Source: Pohlia nutans
Taxonomy: Eukaryota; Streptophyta; Bryopsida; Bryales; Mniaceae
Assembly: GCA_022496805.1 (NCBI GenBank)
Contig: CM040091.1
Span: 13,816,336-13,880,335 of the forward strand
Direction of reading: 5' to 3'
Length of the DNA stretch: 64,000 bases
Made by a program: the position numbers and the translations under genes. Of the stretch, positions 13,181 through 24,580 are shown one piece after another. The notes beneath the pieces were generated by a model. The model saw only the letters and a program-made list of their open reading frames with translations, made no database searches and was not told the origin of the DNA. Within the stretch, counting starts at the first letter, position 1; the number at the start of each line of letters is the position of its first letter.

Positions 13181-14633
13181 TTAACCCCTAAAGGACTAAC
13201 CATCCATTTTTTTTGGGGATGGTTTTTTTATACTCCATGATCAAAGGCCCAAAAATCAAGTGTTTTAGCTTTGTTGGAGTTGGCAGTTACGATACATTTT
13301 TTGACCGTTGGGATTGAAGAATAGACTTTGTTTGAAAATTTTACACCAGTAAATTTTTTGAAATTTGAGTGTCCAAAATACAAAGGGCTTTCTTAAGAAT
13401 GCTCCAATCATGCATCTCTTTTTAATTTCTCCACTTTCACTTTTTGATTACTTGTAATAAAATTTGAAAAATTTAATATCTCTTTTAAAAAAAATATTAA
13501 AAGAGATTAAAAGTTGAACAATTTACTAAAATAACTAATCTACTTCAAGATTTACTACTAGAATACTTCACTGAAAATGTGAATCTTCGATAGAAAATGG
13601 ATGAACATTGAAGGAAAGTTTGAAAAAACAAATCACAAATTTTTAAAAGAATATGAAAATAGTGTGAAATCCAGATTATATTTATTTTAACCTAAAATAC
13701 TACACAATTCTATATCAGTGTGCCTCACAAATTCACACTTATGGAATCAAGGCAAACTAGAGTGATAATTAGTAGAGAGAGCTATAATTAAAACAATTCT
13801 CACACTAATATCTCATTATTATAAGGGGATCTTTACACTCAAGTGTCAAGATGGATCAATTTCATAGTCACTATTTTTAGTTATAAGCCATAAACAAGTT
13901 TTATAACTATGTAACTTGGATGTTTAATTTTCCATCAATTTTCAAAATTTTGCTTTAATATTCCCAAGATCATAATTTTCATAATTGTGGAATAAATGCT
14001 TTTTAGTCATACCCAAAATAAAATTTTAACTTTGAAACTTTTTACAAAAGATGTTTGCATTTTGCAAGTTGAAGAATCTGATGTTTCGTTGGAAAATTGA
14101 GTTGAGCATGAGAATTTCAAAGATTTCTAATAAAATGTAATGAAGATGTATATTTTGAACTTGATATATGAATATATTTGATTCTATCCATGTGGTTAGA
14201 TCTATAATTGGTAGGACCAACATTTTAGCATAAAATTTGAAACTTAAATTGAACATTCTTTTGTAATTTGATTACAAATAAGATATAGACAATTTGTGGA
14301 TGAAATTTGCTGTGATGGGTTGATATGTAATACTCTAAGTGTAGTGATTTTTGGAATTTTTTTGGTTGCTTAATTTTATGAGTTTATTTTTTCAAGAGCA
14401 CTTTTGAAGTAAGATCTTAGAAGTTTTTGGTGAATCATTGTAACATGAAATGGAGCATAAAAATTTCACAAACCATGATTCCCTTTCTAATTGGATCACA
14501 CATGCATGAAACTAACTTCCCATAATATATACAGTAAAAAATCCACACTACAAAAAGTCAATGACGGATGAGAAATCTCAGTTTGATTCTATACACCGTC
14601 CACTTTTTGGATGATTGGACATTTAGGGGTTAA
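13181..14633. mobile_element. Composite of TTAACCC-type elements (1,453 bp)
   Basis: TTAACCCCTAAAGGACTAACC at the left with a hairpin (ccatcc...ggatgg, 13199-13225), and ATTTAGGGGTTAA at the right with a second hairpin (gtccactttttggat). About 14100-14633 is an inverted copy of the 8674-type. Having hairpins at both outer ends suggests two fused or nested elements. A PIF/Harbinger-like end fragment lies at 13811-13845. Confidence 0.55.
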
Positions 14634-14821
14634 GAGGGTTCAAATTTTCTCTAATGAGGATTAGAGAAGAGGGTTGCTTTTAACACACAAAGGGCGGACC
14701 TATCACCATACTCATCAAATACCTATCACTGTCTTCGCTAGTGAATAGAAGTCATTCAAGATAATGAATTGTAAGCCATTCAAAATAATGAATTGTAAGT
14801 CATTCAACATCCACAAGTGAT

Positions 14822-14934
14822 CACTCGTAGAAAAGGTGTCGCTCCCCGGGGACATGCCCATGCAAAATCACTGTGTATGCGTGGAATTGGGCACTAGTTG
14901 CATGGGTATCTCCCTTGACAATGTGAAGAAACGT
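14822..14934. mobile_element. CACTA-type MITE remnant, relative of 19963-20081
   Basis: Starts CACTCGTAGAAAAGGTG and shares 'gctccccgg', 'gacatgccc', 'gcaaaatc' and 'gtggaattgggcacta' with the intact copy at 19963-20081. The right terminus is degraded. Confidence 0.5.
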
Positions 14935-15609
14935 CCTCCAGGGGATACTTGTACAGTTTGCAGGAAAGAATCACCAACAATGTGCATTCATAATAATAGG
15001 AATCAACATAAGTGTAACCAGTGCTTATTTTATGAACTATTAAGTAATAAATTTATCATTTGAATTGATAATGCAATATAAATTATTTCCTACATATGTT
15101 ATATGTTCTTCTAATATATACCAAATTTTGACAATGTTTGAGTAATTATTCGTACTCCAAAAGGACTACAATATGGCTGTAACTAGTCCTTAATAAGAAC
15201 TAAAATGTCCTTAATTCTTTTCAAATATCTACATATATTGAAGATATCATATCCTAAGCACTCATCAAGAGTCCTTGGATTTGGACACCGTTGGCTCCTA
15301 TTACTATGAATGCACCCGGCACTCCGTGCAGTACTACATTATTACCAATTTCCTCTCACATTATATATTGCTACCAGCTTGAGGCTAAATCCTGTCCGAA
15401 TGGTGTTTTTGCAGAATGATGGTATGAATTCAATTTTCAGGCCATGGTTGAAATCAACTGACTGCTTTTGTGTTGTGCATGCAACAGTAGGTGCCAGGAT
15501 GGTGCAAAAGGTGTACATCTCATTGACAAGATGTACTGTACTGTACATACTCTATTGTCGAACTCATCAATTTTTTTTTTGCACGAATTAAATACAGTTT
15601 CTGCCCAAA

Positions 15610-16157
15610 TTAACCCTTTAATGTCCCGATTCATCACTGATTTCAAAGATCCGTTATAAAATGTTTGATGAATAGCAAAAATGGAGTTGATGTACAAAGC
15701 AAAGTTGTAAATGTCAATGTTTAGATCACATCTGTATGGTTGGATTTATCATATTTTTTAGTAATTTTTTAAAATTAATTTTTCAAGGTTTTCTTTTGAA
15801 ATTCAAGTAAAAATCCCAAAGTAACACAAAAAAATTAAAAATTGTTGTAATGAATTTGAAATAACATGCACTACGAGATGGTATGCTTTCCATTATTTGA
15901 TTCTACTTATTTTGGAAAATCATGCTGAAGGTCTCACTTTTTGAACTAAAAATGAAACTTGACATCAACCACTATTGTTATTTTTCAAAAAATCACAATA
16001 TCTTATTTTGAAGATCCATACCGTACAAATGGTAGTCAACTAGCACAAGAACCAAAGAAAATTTGGATGGATGAAAAACTGTACAGGATGTAGTAAAGAG
16101 AAGGATTTCAATCTGTTCGTCGTCCATTATATGGACGCAAGCGCGTTAAAGGGTTAA
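15610..16157. mobile_element. TTAACCC-type element, twin of 21538-22086 (548 bp)
   Basis: TTAACCCTTTAATGTCCCG at the left, GCGCGTTAAAGGGTTAA at the right. It aligns end to end with 21538-22086 (548 against 549 bp). Just inside the right end is the hairpin GTCGTCCAT-ata-TGGACGCAAG. The right TTAA (16154-16157) is shared with the next element. Confidence 0.8.
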
Positions 16158-16468
16158 CCCGTAAAGGTACCGACAATACAAGTAGATGATAGCCTCAAAA
16201 TATACATTAGCATGTCTCAAATGTACATGAGCTGTACATGAGAGGATCATTGCAAGCATAAAATCTAATTTGACATACTTGCAGTTGGAGGCCTCTCCAA
16301 TATTATCAACAGCTCCCCATCACATGAGATTTATTATAATTGGTAGAGAATCTGATAGGCTTACAAAGGTGATCTAAATGAAAGTCTTCTGAGGTTGTAT
16401 GAAAATGTTGCAAGGCTTTGAATTTGTTCATGATTCAGTTTCTGTATGCTGATACGTTTAGGGGTTAA
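16154..16468 (-). mobile_element. TTAACCC-type element, inverted copy of 23172-23501 (315 bp)
   Basis: TTAACCCGTAAAGGTACCG at the left and ATACGTTTAGGGGTTAA at the right. Internally it matches the reverse complement of 23172-23501 ('tacatgagctgtacatga', 'ggaggcctctccaatatta', 'atcacatgagattta'). Confidence 0.7.
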
Positions 16469-16868
16469 TTCAAACACTTGCACTGCTCGATCGCTGTGAG
16501 TTTTTGTAGCTTCATTGTCACCAAACGAGGTGCCTATGTGTTGTTTGCCTTGGCTGTTTTGATCTGTTTTTTCTGATAAAATCTACTCATATGTACAATC
16601 TTTGATCCTTTAATTCCCAAACTTTGGACAATCAGCATTCTCTTCAGAGTTTGTATGAGCAACTGAGCATCATGTTCTCGTTCATGCTGAAGCTAGCATG
16701 CGTCATATTCATTGAGTCAACTGATGTGCATGTGAACAATCATGGCCTGCACCCATATTATATTCTAACCTACAGATTGGTTTGCACCCTCCGTCAAAGG
16801 TTAATATCGTTATATTCGCTGAATGATATTCACTTTTGAAGAGCGGACAATCTGAAAACAACATCTAA

Positions 16869-17171
16869 GAGCATTCCCACCCATGCACATTAGGACTAAC
16901 TCTCTGAAATTATTCATCTATATTTGAAGGGCCCTTGCACTCACACTCCCCCACCCTTGCACGCCCTTCATGTATCAAAAGTGCGCATCAAATAGTCAAT
17001 GGACCAATCACAAGTAGAATGAGAGGATATAGTCAACTAAATAGTGATTTGAAGGCCCAATTTTTAACACGCTAGGATCGAGAGTCAAGAGGTATATTGA
17101 AAGGGCCCTTGACATTTTTCATTTACTTTTGGAGTGTGAGAGACTCTCTGAGGGCATGGGTGGCCATGCTC
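16869..17171. mobile_element. Tourist-like MITE (303 bp) with TAA target duplication
   Basis: Inverted ends GAGCATTCCCACCCATGC and GGCATGGGTGGCCATGCTC are flanked by TAA at 16866-16868 and 17172-17174. The central part carries a second inverted pair ('gaagggcccttg' and 'aaagggcccttga'). The 3-bp TAA duplication suggests PIF/Harbinger mobilisation. Non-coding. Confidence 0.65.
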
Positions 17172-17559
17172 TAAGGTAAAAGCATTAGAAACGGCTAGGT
17201 ACTACTTATGGCCACTTATAAAAGCACCTGTTTCAACTATAAAAGTACTTCAATTTAGTTATCACAAGCATTAATTATGAATACTAAGTTAAAAATCTGG
17301 TTCGACTAGAAATGAAAGACAATCATTGGTATACCTACTAACATCAATAGTGGTCTAAGTTCGAAAATTTATAACAAAATCATACATTGTGAAAAAATTA
17401 ATTAAAATTTGAGATTGGTTATTAAACCTAAAGTTTTATGTACTTCAATTTTTTATTGTTGAAAACCAACTCTCCATGTAGGTTGAAATGCTTAAATTGA
17501 CGGCAACTGTACCCCTTACCACATAGTAATCCTAGTTGATAGAGCTCAATTTGAGTGCA

Positions 17560-17810
17560 TTAACCCCTAAAGGACCAAGGATTCATGGTTTTAAAATACC
17601 AATTTCAACTAACCATATTGTGAAAAATATAATTACAATGAGATCAAATTTTATGTCACTAGAATCAGTGAAGAACATTGCATGTGTTGGTCAAAAAATA
17701 AATGAAGTTGAACACAACAAAGTCTATTTAAAACATACTCCAAACTGCTAAAACAAACATAAGGTCCAATTTGGGCTTCTTGGTCCCTCGCTTGGTCCTT
17801 TAAGGGTTAA
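17560..17810. mobile_element. TTAACCC-type element (251 bp)
   Basis: TTAACCCCTAAAGGACCAAG at the left, CTTGGTCCTTTAAGGGTTAA at the right: a nearly perfect inverted repeat of about 20 bp, the longest terminal match among the single elements here. Confidence 0.75.
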
Positions 17811-18784
17811 TAGTTGATTTTTCAACAGAGTGTTACTTTTTTGTGACTTTGAATCACACCAATAAAACAAAATGGACATTTGTTGTGAAGTAATTGACAT
17901 AGATATTGAAACACTCAACTTGCAATTCCTAGTTGATGATATGTAGGAGTACAATATCTAAAGAAACGCAATTAGCCAAAAAGAACATACAAGCAATAGA
18001 GTTCATAACTTAAATGTGGTAAAAAGTGAGTTTTCAAAAGTCTTTAATTAAACATGGATCCCCAATTAGACTTTACTTCTTATATAACTAAAACAAACCA
18101 AGTTCATCTTTGAAACTTTACGATCAATTACAATATTATAGTAAAAAGATTGTATGCAGTAAAAGTGAGTTTTTTTACATTTCAAGTAATGAAGGCCAGT
18201 TTTAGAAATCCAATAACATGTTCATTAAGATACTACAATAGTAGGAAAGGGGTTTCACATTTTAAATTTGCCATGTCACATGAATTTACCACTCAAAAAT
18301 GACGTAATTAGTCTGCTTTATTTTTTCAATAATATAAAAAAACATTATTTATTAAAAACATGACTTCAAAAACATCATAGATTAGATACAAGGATATCAG
18401 AAAAAAGATTAATCCATGAAAATAGTGTTTACATCAATGAAAAAACACCACATATTTGAAAAACACTATATACTTGAAAGACACCACACCATATTCAACG
18501 CAAAATCCTCCAATTCAACTCATTTATTCTGAAATTAGAGGCTGAAAAAAAGAAAATATTCACTCAACCTAGAAATACATAACTATATTATTTCATGTCC
18601 CCATATGTAGTATATACCTTTTTCTCTACAAAAACCTAAAGTCCACAAAGTTCAAAACCCGACACTTGAGACAAAATTTTCCACCACACTCTCTCTTGAA
18701 AATGCCCAATTGCATGTGCAACAAAGATATGTTAGACTTTCAAAAATTCAACAAGGACTCCACAAACACCTTGTGCAACATAGT
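17811..18784. other. AT-rich intergenic stretch, nothing recognised
   Basis: No coding frame, repeat end or RNA gene identified. It ends where codon-like composition begins on the minus strand (F-box/kelch relic). Confidence 0.5.
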
Positions 18785-19445
18785 CTAACTTGAGGCGATA
18801 TAACAATATAACATAAGCTCACGCCAACTCTTTTTTGCCAAGTCGAATGCTACACAACAGTCCATTATGTGCGAAATGACTATCGAGTCCACACATCCAC
18901 GGCAATGATCACCATCTCATGCATATTGCCTAGTTGATCCAAACATCCTCTCTAGTATTGGGAGAACTTCACCATTTCTGCTGCCTTATCACCTCCTTTG
19001 TTGCTATTACAATCTCCCAAATGCCCATGTCGATCATGTACTTCATTTCCAATCCCTCCTTAGTGAGCTGCAACCCCCATTTGGTAAGCGGATCAAATAG
19101 TCCCACAAAAACTCCAGTGTACTCGACTATCAACAAGTGATCAAAAACTACCACCAGCTGGGATTTATTTTTGCAGACGAGATGGCTAAGGTAAGTCCAC
19201 GTCGATGTGACTCCATGCGCCGGTGGCTAGATCACAAGTAAATAGAAGTGAGCACCACGGCACTTCAGACAAGTCCATGAACAAAGCATAAAAAAATGCC
19301 ATTCAATAAGATGTCGGAGATAGCACGATAGTGCAGTTTAGGAATGTCACTAAGCCTCTTCTAAACAGAGGTTGTGGAATCATAGAGATGGAGTACATCT
19401 CTTCCTCGGAGAGCGATTGGTTGCCAAGTCATTTGGACATTGCCA
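18785..19445 (-). pseudogene. F-box/kelch-type protein pseudogene fragment
   Basis: Reading the minus strand from about 19445 down to 18785 across frame changes gives pieces typical of plant F-box/kelch-associated proteins: a segment ending LHLYDSTTSV, then a TAG where a tryptophan would be expected, then KRLSDIPKLHYRAI, DLATGAWSHIDVDLP, LVVVFDHLLIVEYTG and, near the end, VAFDLAKKSWRELML. The W-x-x-I/L and 'VAFDL...SW' patterns are beta-propeller strand signatures. Several frameshifts and stops (for example after VDLP) break it, and no F-box itself is visible. In the family these proteins are substrate adaptors of SCF ubiquitin ligases. The family call is my inference from these motifs; the subfamily is unknown. 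Confidence 0.55.
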
Positions 19446-19578
19446 TGCAAAGCTATGGTTATAATTCCGGCCACTGGTTATAATCCATAGTTATGGTTAT
19501 GGCAAAGCTATGGTTATCTACTAGTTATGGTTATGGCATAGTTATGGCAAAGCTATGGTTGTAATCCATAGTTATGAT
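19443..19578. repeat. Degenerate tandem repeat of CATAGTTATGGTTAT-like units
   Basis: Repeated words 'gctatggttat', 'atagttatggttatgg' and 'gcaaagctatggtt' occur about six times with variable spacing. Confidence 0.8.
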
Positions 19579-19962
19579 TTTGTATGCATTGGTATCTAGC
19601 ATTGTCCACTACCATGACTACACTGTCACGTTCATATGGGGAACAACTTTTACCATTGGGTTCTACAATTTTATGGAAGCTCTTGCGTACAGGATTGCAC
19701 ACAATATGTATTGGAGAATTTATCCCATGTCTATCAAAGACTGTACAGTACATGAGCCCGATGTTGGCAACCAATGTGTATTTGGTCAGATAATAATCAT
19801 TATGCAAATGATTCACATGAAAGCATAATCTAATCATAATGATACAAGATGAAAGCATCGAGCAAGGTGTATGACCAATTTTCCGTTGCATCAATACTTC
19901 CTAGCCCATTTTATGACAGTTATCTGTGATGACTATAGATCGAGGCAAGATAAGAATTGTGG

Positions 19963-20081
19963 CACTAGTTGAAAAGGTGGCACTCCCCGGGACATGCCCT
20001 GGCAAAATCGCTATGCATGTGTGGAATTGGGCACTACTTGCCTGGGCATCTCCCTCGGCAGTGCCACCTTTTCTACTAGTG
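19963..20081. mobile_element. CACTA-type MITE (119 bp), TGG target duplication
   Basis: Inverted ends CACTAGTTGAAAAGGTGGCA and TGCCACCTTTTCTACTAGTG, with 3-bp duplication TGG at 19960-19962 and 20082-20084. CACTA termini with a 3-bp duplication fit the EnSpm/CACTA superfamily. A degraded relative is at 14822-14934. Confidence 0.75.
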
Positions 20082-20813
20082 TGGATACTAGCCGAGGTGT
20101 ACAGACTGGCATGAAGAACATGTAGTGAAGGTTTCAACCCTGTATGCCTCCATGTCTTGCAAACTTATCGAGCCTGGCCAAAGACAATTCTGTTCATTGA
20201 CACCATGTTTCTAAAATCATAACTGTATACAGTACTTCAAGGCATGTTGAGCTCTTTCCTATCTTCATTGACAAGAAGAAGGTGCAATAAAATAAAATGA
20301 GACTAATTTTGAATCATTTTGTGGATTTGGTTTGTACAACCCGTGCAAGCTTCTTTTAATGTGCTTTAGTGGTTACACTTCGTGTGAGATGGTCTTCTAA
20401 GAATGACTATGTATGTACAAGATCTTGAGATTACAAATGGATGTCTATAAAATGATTATTCTTGTATAAAAACATCCAAAAAAATTACAATATTAACAAT
20501 TTTCCTATCTTCACTTTGTATATATTTTAACATTGTTCTAAAGAAGAGTCCATTGATGACTCATGCTAGAATTGTGGAAAGGAAAACACTGTGCCTACCA
20601 GTGTAAATCTAGAGTTGAGGCATATAGTACAGTACAAAGTGGGTGGTAGTATACACATGCAGTGATGCAGTTGCTCTTTTGAAGAATCTTGGAATCACTA
20701 CAGACTCATTCATTTATTGAAGTTCGGAAGCAATGCCTGAATGAGAATGACCTTCCAGCGGCCAAGCAGGTTCATGACTCTATCATCAAGAGTGGAATGC
20801 ACCAAAATACATA

Positions 20814-20929
20814 CTCCCTCTGTCCCATTAAAAGACCATGAAAACTCAGTACTATGCTGCATAGTAGTTTTCATGGTAGTTTTGCAGAGTAGTTTTCATG
20901 GTCTTTTAGTGGGACAGAGGGAGAGGGAG
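20814..20929. mobile_element. Stowaway (Tc1/mariner-type) MITE, 116 bp, TA duplication
   Basis: Ends CTCCCTCTGTCCCATTAAAA and its inverted counterpart, flanked by TA at 20812-20813 and 20930-20931. This is the classic plant Stowaway terminus. Removing it with one TA restores the PPR frame across the site, which independently confirms the boundaries. Confidence 0.9.
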
Positions 20930-21021
20930 TATGTTGTGAACAACCTACTGAGTGTGTATTAGATGTGGGATATACGCAAAGTGTTTGATAAACTTGTGCA
21001 GAAGAGTGTTATTAGTTGGAA

Positions 21022-21205
21022 CACTACAAGGGGAAGGCGTCGCTTTTCACTTGATAGGTGAGTCAAACAACGCCACTTTACACTCACTGTTCAGGCACTC
21101 AAGACTTGATGAGTGCCATTCGTCACATAGGACAAGTGTGTACTGTAAACTCTAAGTGAACTCTAACACTGTTTCTAGTGAGAAGCAATGCTTTTGCTAG
21201 TAGTG
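21022..21205. mobile_element. CACTA-type MITE 'family A' copy in the PPR relic
   Basis: Starts CACTACAAGGGGAAGGCG and ends TTTTGCTAGTAGTG. The left end carries the 'GGCGTCGCTTTTCACT' word shared with copies at 23750, 58446 and 60309. The flanks gaa/gag give no exact duplication. Its left end follows the PPR codons for SWN. Confidence 0.65.
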
Positions 21206-21537
21206 GAGCATCATGGTTGAAAATTGACACAGGGATGTAATCTCATGGACTGGGATGATTGATGTGTATGTCAAAAATGTGGAAGCATCCGGACTCTTTC
21301 TCCGAAGAAAATGTGAGGGCTTCAAACCAGATGCTTTCACTTATGTGAGCATCATGAATGCAAGGGCAGGAAGTGGGTGGAGGACGTTTATAGGAGGCCT
21401 TGAGTCAGATTTGCTTGTGGGCAGTGTGCTCGTTCACATGTATGCAAAGAGTGGCAGAATTGGCGATGCTCTAGTAACTTTTGACAAAATGAAGGCACAT
21501 GGAACACCATGATTGGTGGTTTTTGGAGAAATATAGC

Positions 21538-22086
21538 TTAACCCTTTAATGTCTCGATTCAACACTGTTTTCAAAGATTTGTTATAAAATGGTTGATGAA
21601 AAACGAAAATGGAGTTGATGTACAAAACAAAGTTGTAAATGTCAATGTGTAGATAACATCCGTACGGTTGGATTCATCATATTTATTATTAATATTTTAA
21701 AAGTAATTTTGCAAGGTTTTCTCTTGAAATTCAGTTAAAAATCCAAAATTAACACAAAAAAATTTAAAAATATTGTAATGAAATTAGAATGACATGCACT
21801 ACGAGAAGGTATGGTTTCCATTATTTGATTCTACTTATTATGGAAAATCATATTTAAGGTCTTTCGTTTTGAACTAAGATTGAAACTTGACATTAATCAC
21901 TTTTGTAATTTTTCAAAAATTCACATTATCTTATTTGGAAGATCCATACCGTACAAATGGTATTCAACTAGCACAAGAATGAAAAAAAATAAAAAATGGA
22001 TGAAAAACATCCGGTACCTACAGAAATCGAGCTGCTGAAATTCATCCGGCGTCCAGAATCTGGACGCCGGCGCGCTAAAGGGTTAA
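21538..22086. mobile_element. TTAACCC-type element, twin of 15610-16157 (549 bp)
   Basis: TTAACCCTTTAATGTCTCG at the left and GGCGCGCTAAAGGGTTAA at the right. Just inside the right end is the perfect hairpin CCGGCGTCCAGA-a-TCTGGACGCCGG (22047-22071). Non-coding. The two copies share scattered substitutions but are collinear throughout. Confidence 0.8.
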
Positions 22087-22992
22087 AGTAGGGGTGCAAA
22101 CGTGCTAAAATGACCCACAGCATTGACTCCTTATGTTATAGTTGCTGTCAAAATTTGACACAATATTATTGACCTAAACTAGCTTCATAATTACTTTCAC
22201 ACATGTATTCAAAACTGGTTTAGGGATTGTTTTTTTGAAAAATAAAAATATGATCGAAAGTTGAGTATGCCTTCAAAAACCACATGGTGTCCTCTTATAC
22301 ATTGTAGTGACCAGCTTTCATTTGAGGTATATACTCTGATATTCAAATTAAAGAGTCCAAAAGCACGTTCGAAGCTTGATACCTTAAAATAAAATTTATA
22401 AACATTTCAGCATGGAATATCAACACATGGTTTCCTTCTACTTCATAACATAAAGCTCTAGTTCAAGTTTTGTATAAATTTATGAACATTTGAGTTGCCA
22501 TGGGAGTTGCCAACTTAGCTTGTTCAAAACAAAAAGCATTTGTTAACACTGCATTTTCAAGTCTTTTTGGACCCCTAACCATGGGCACATGGCAGTTAGA
22601 GTGCAAATTTTTGTTGTAGGAAGTTTACGATTCACTGAAATACTCCAAATAGTTTTAAGCCATTTGGATCAACAAGTTGAATACTATGATTATTAATTTT
22701 GTGTAAGAATGAAAAATTGCATTGTCAAAGTGTAAAGTGGGTCCCAACTATTAACCAGGTATTTAACGGAGTGTAGGAGGGGCGGTAAAACTCTCCCTAT
22801 GCATAGAATTGTCTTTGTGCGTAGTATTGTGTTAGTGAGTAAAATTGTGTTGCAGTCATATTTTTAAACAGTTAGAGATTGACAATGCATACAATGCAAA
22901 GTGGATGCATGCAGTTTGGATGAACATGGCAATTAGGGTGATAGTTGGTAAGTAGTGGATATGGTTGGTGGCAATTAAGGTTTGAAGAGAGG
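22087..22992. other. Intergenic stretch, nothing recognised
   Basis: AT-rich, with no convincing coding frame or repeat boundary. Confidence 0.5.
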
Positions 22993-23171
22993 TTAACCCC
23001 TAAGTGCGCCAAATGTTGTTTTTTGTATCATTGAATGATTGAAACTTTGAAGAGCCGTTTCTCCTTCATTCAGTGTCAACATTCAATGAAAATTGTTGGG
23101 TTGGATTCTAAATCAAGTCTTTTTTCTATATTGTAAATTTTGCTTCAATCTAAGGTGTTGTGAAGAACATA
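22993..23171. mobile_element. Solitary TTAACCC end
   Basis: TTAACCCCTAAGTGCGCC at 22993 resembles a family terminus, but no matching right end is found before the next element at 23172. Probably a truncated copy. Confidence 0.4.
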
Positions 23172-23501
23172 TTAACCCCTAAACGTCACAGCGTCCAGAA
23201 ACTGGATCATGAACGGATTCAAAGTCCTGTAACTTTTTCATGCAATGTGGGATGACTTTCATCTAAGTCACCTTTGCAAGCCTATTAAGTTCTCTACCAA
23301 TGAGAGTAAATCTCTTGTGATGGGGAGAGGTCCATAATATTGGAGAGGCCTCCAAATGTAAATATGTCAAATTTGTTGGGTAGATTTCATGCATGCAATG
23401 GTCCTTTCATGTACACTTATTGTACATTTGAGTCATGCTAAAATCTATTTTTCAGGCTAACATCTACTTGCGTTCAAAGCATCGGTACGTTAAGGGGTTA
23501 A
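23172..23501 (+). mobile_element. TTAACCC-type element, inverted relative of 16154-16468 (330 bp)
   Basis: TTAACCCCTAAACGTCACAG at the left with subterminal hairpin GCGTCCAGAAACTGGATC, and TACGTTAAGGGGTTAA at the right. Collinear with the reverse complement of 16154-16468. Confidence 0.7.
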
Positions 23502-23749
23502 GAAGCATTTTGGACATACTTGGAGATCATAAGTATGTAAGTTCTTTTACATATTTCTTGGGCGTTGTTACTGTGAACGTACAACTCATTCATGTATTCT
23601 TTTTTAATTCAAAACCCTTGTTGGTCGTACAGGTAACTCGATGGAGTACACTCTTTAATCTTGTTTATACATGATTTTGAGAATGACTGATGTATTGCAA
23701 TGTGATCTGTTTTTCAATTGGTGAACTAAAGGCTAGGGTAGAGGAGATT

Positions 23750-23911
23750 CAGTACTAGCAAAGGCGTTGTTTCTCACTCAGAACAATGTCAAATTTCATT
23801 GTACACACTTGTCATACGTGATGAATTGCACTCACCAAGTCTTGAACGCTTGGCAATGAGTGCGTAGTGGCGCCGTTTGCCTCCGTTTGAGTGAAAAGCG
23901 ACGCCTTCTCG
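23750..23911. mobile_element. CACTA-type MITE 'family A' copy, right end lost
   Basis: Starts CAGTACTAGCAAAGGCGTTG and contains 'ttctcactcagaacaatgtca', 'cttgtcatacgtgatgaattgcactca' and 'gagtgaaaagcgacgccttctc', all shared with the intact copy at 60309-60480. The last CACTA bases are replaced by unrelated sequence after 23911. Confidence 0.6.
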
Positions 23912-24141
23912 GAGGCTCGGAGGCTTGTCAAATTACCAATTGTCAGGTAGTTGGTTGATGAACCTTCCATCATGTTGGCATCAACAACAACGTGGGAGGA
24001 TTTACCTGAGGAAGTCATGAAGACTGTGTTTGCGCTCCTTTCCACCAGTGATTTTAGCAGGGTTGCAAATGTTTGGAAGACTTGGAATTTTGGGGTGTCG
24101 TAACCAAAATTGGCAGTGCTTCACGCCAGTACACCTCAACA

Positions 24142-24262
24142 AGTATCCTGGGATTGCATCTTGGGTTGTTGGTTGGGTTTTGTAGCTTGGCCAGTATTTT
24201 CGGATTGCATCTCGGGTTCTTGGTTGAATTTTGTGGCTCGACCAGTATCCTTGGATTACATG
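24142..24262. repeat. 51-bp tandem repeat, about 2.4 units
   Basis: Units begin at 24142, 24193 and 24244 with 'agtatcctgggattgcatc', 'agtattttcggattgcatc' and 'agtatccttggatta'. The spacing is exactly 51 bp, divisible by 3, so open frames through it are expected and not evidence of coding. Confidence 0.85.
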
Positions 24263-24439
24263 TGTTCTCATACATGTATTAAGGTATGTTCCCACCTGGC
24301 CTTAGCTAATTTCAAGTTTTAAAATATAAGACTTCCAAGTTACACGGAAAGGTGCAGATTACAAGAGAGGACTTTTATTCTGTTGGTTCGGTGGGTATGC
24401 ATTTTTTTTAGTTATATGTGGTTCCCACTTGATGTCAAA

Positions 24440-24580
24440 ATTATAGGTTGACCTTCTCTATGTAGCTTCAATTTCTCTGCACAACTTCAACTTCTTTACA
24501 AAGCTTCAACTTTCTGTCCGTACGCAGCTTCAATTTCTCTACGCTGCTTCAACTTTCTGTACGAAACTTCAACTTCAAGT
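24440..24580. repeat. Degenerate 20-24-bp tandem repeat (agcttcaactttctgtacg type)
   Basis: The words 'agcttcaatttctct', 'acttcaacttcttta', 'agcttcaactttctgt', 'agcttcaatttctcta', 'gcttcaactttctgta' and 'acttcaacttcaag' follow each other: about six units. Confidence 0.85.

Larger units (their letters stand above)
20650..21537 (+). pseudogene. PLS-type pentatricopeptide repeat (PPR) protein pseudogene
   Basis: Plus-strand pieces read as consecutive PPR motifs: AAKQVHDSIIKSGMHQNT (20760-20812), YVVNNLLSVY after the Stowaway insertion, VFDKLVQKSVISWNT (to about 21024), DVISWTGMIDVYVKN (from 21238), FKPDAFTYVSIMNA, LLVGSVLVHMYAKSGRIGDA (21414-21473), then a frameshift near 21498 followed by TWNTMIGGFW. 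Such proteins bind organelle RNA, and PLS arrays are typical of RNA-editing factors in land plants. Breaks: a stop or frame change near 20721, in-frame TAG at 20960-20962, a Stowaway MITE (20814-20929), a CACTA-type MITE (21022-21205) and the frameshift at about 21498. The relic stops where a TTAACCC element starts at 21538. No transit peptide or E/DYW tail is present. Confidence 0.75.
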
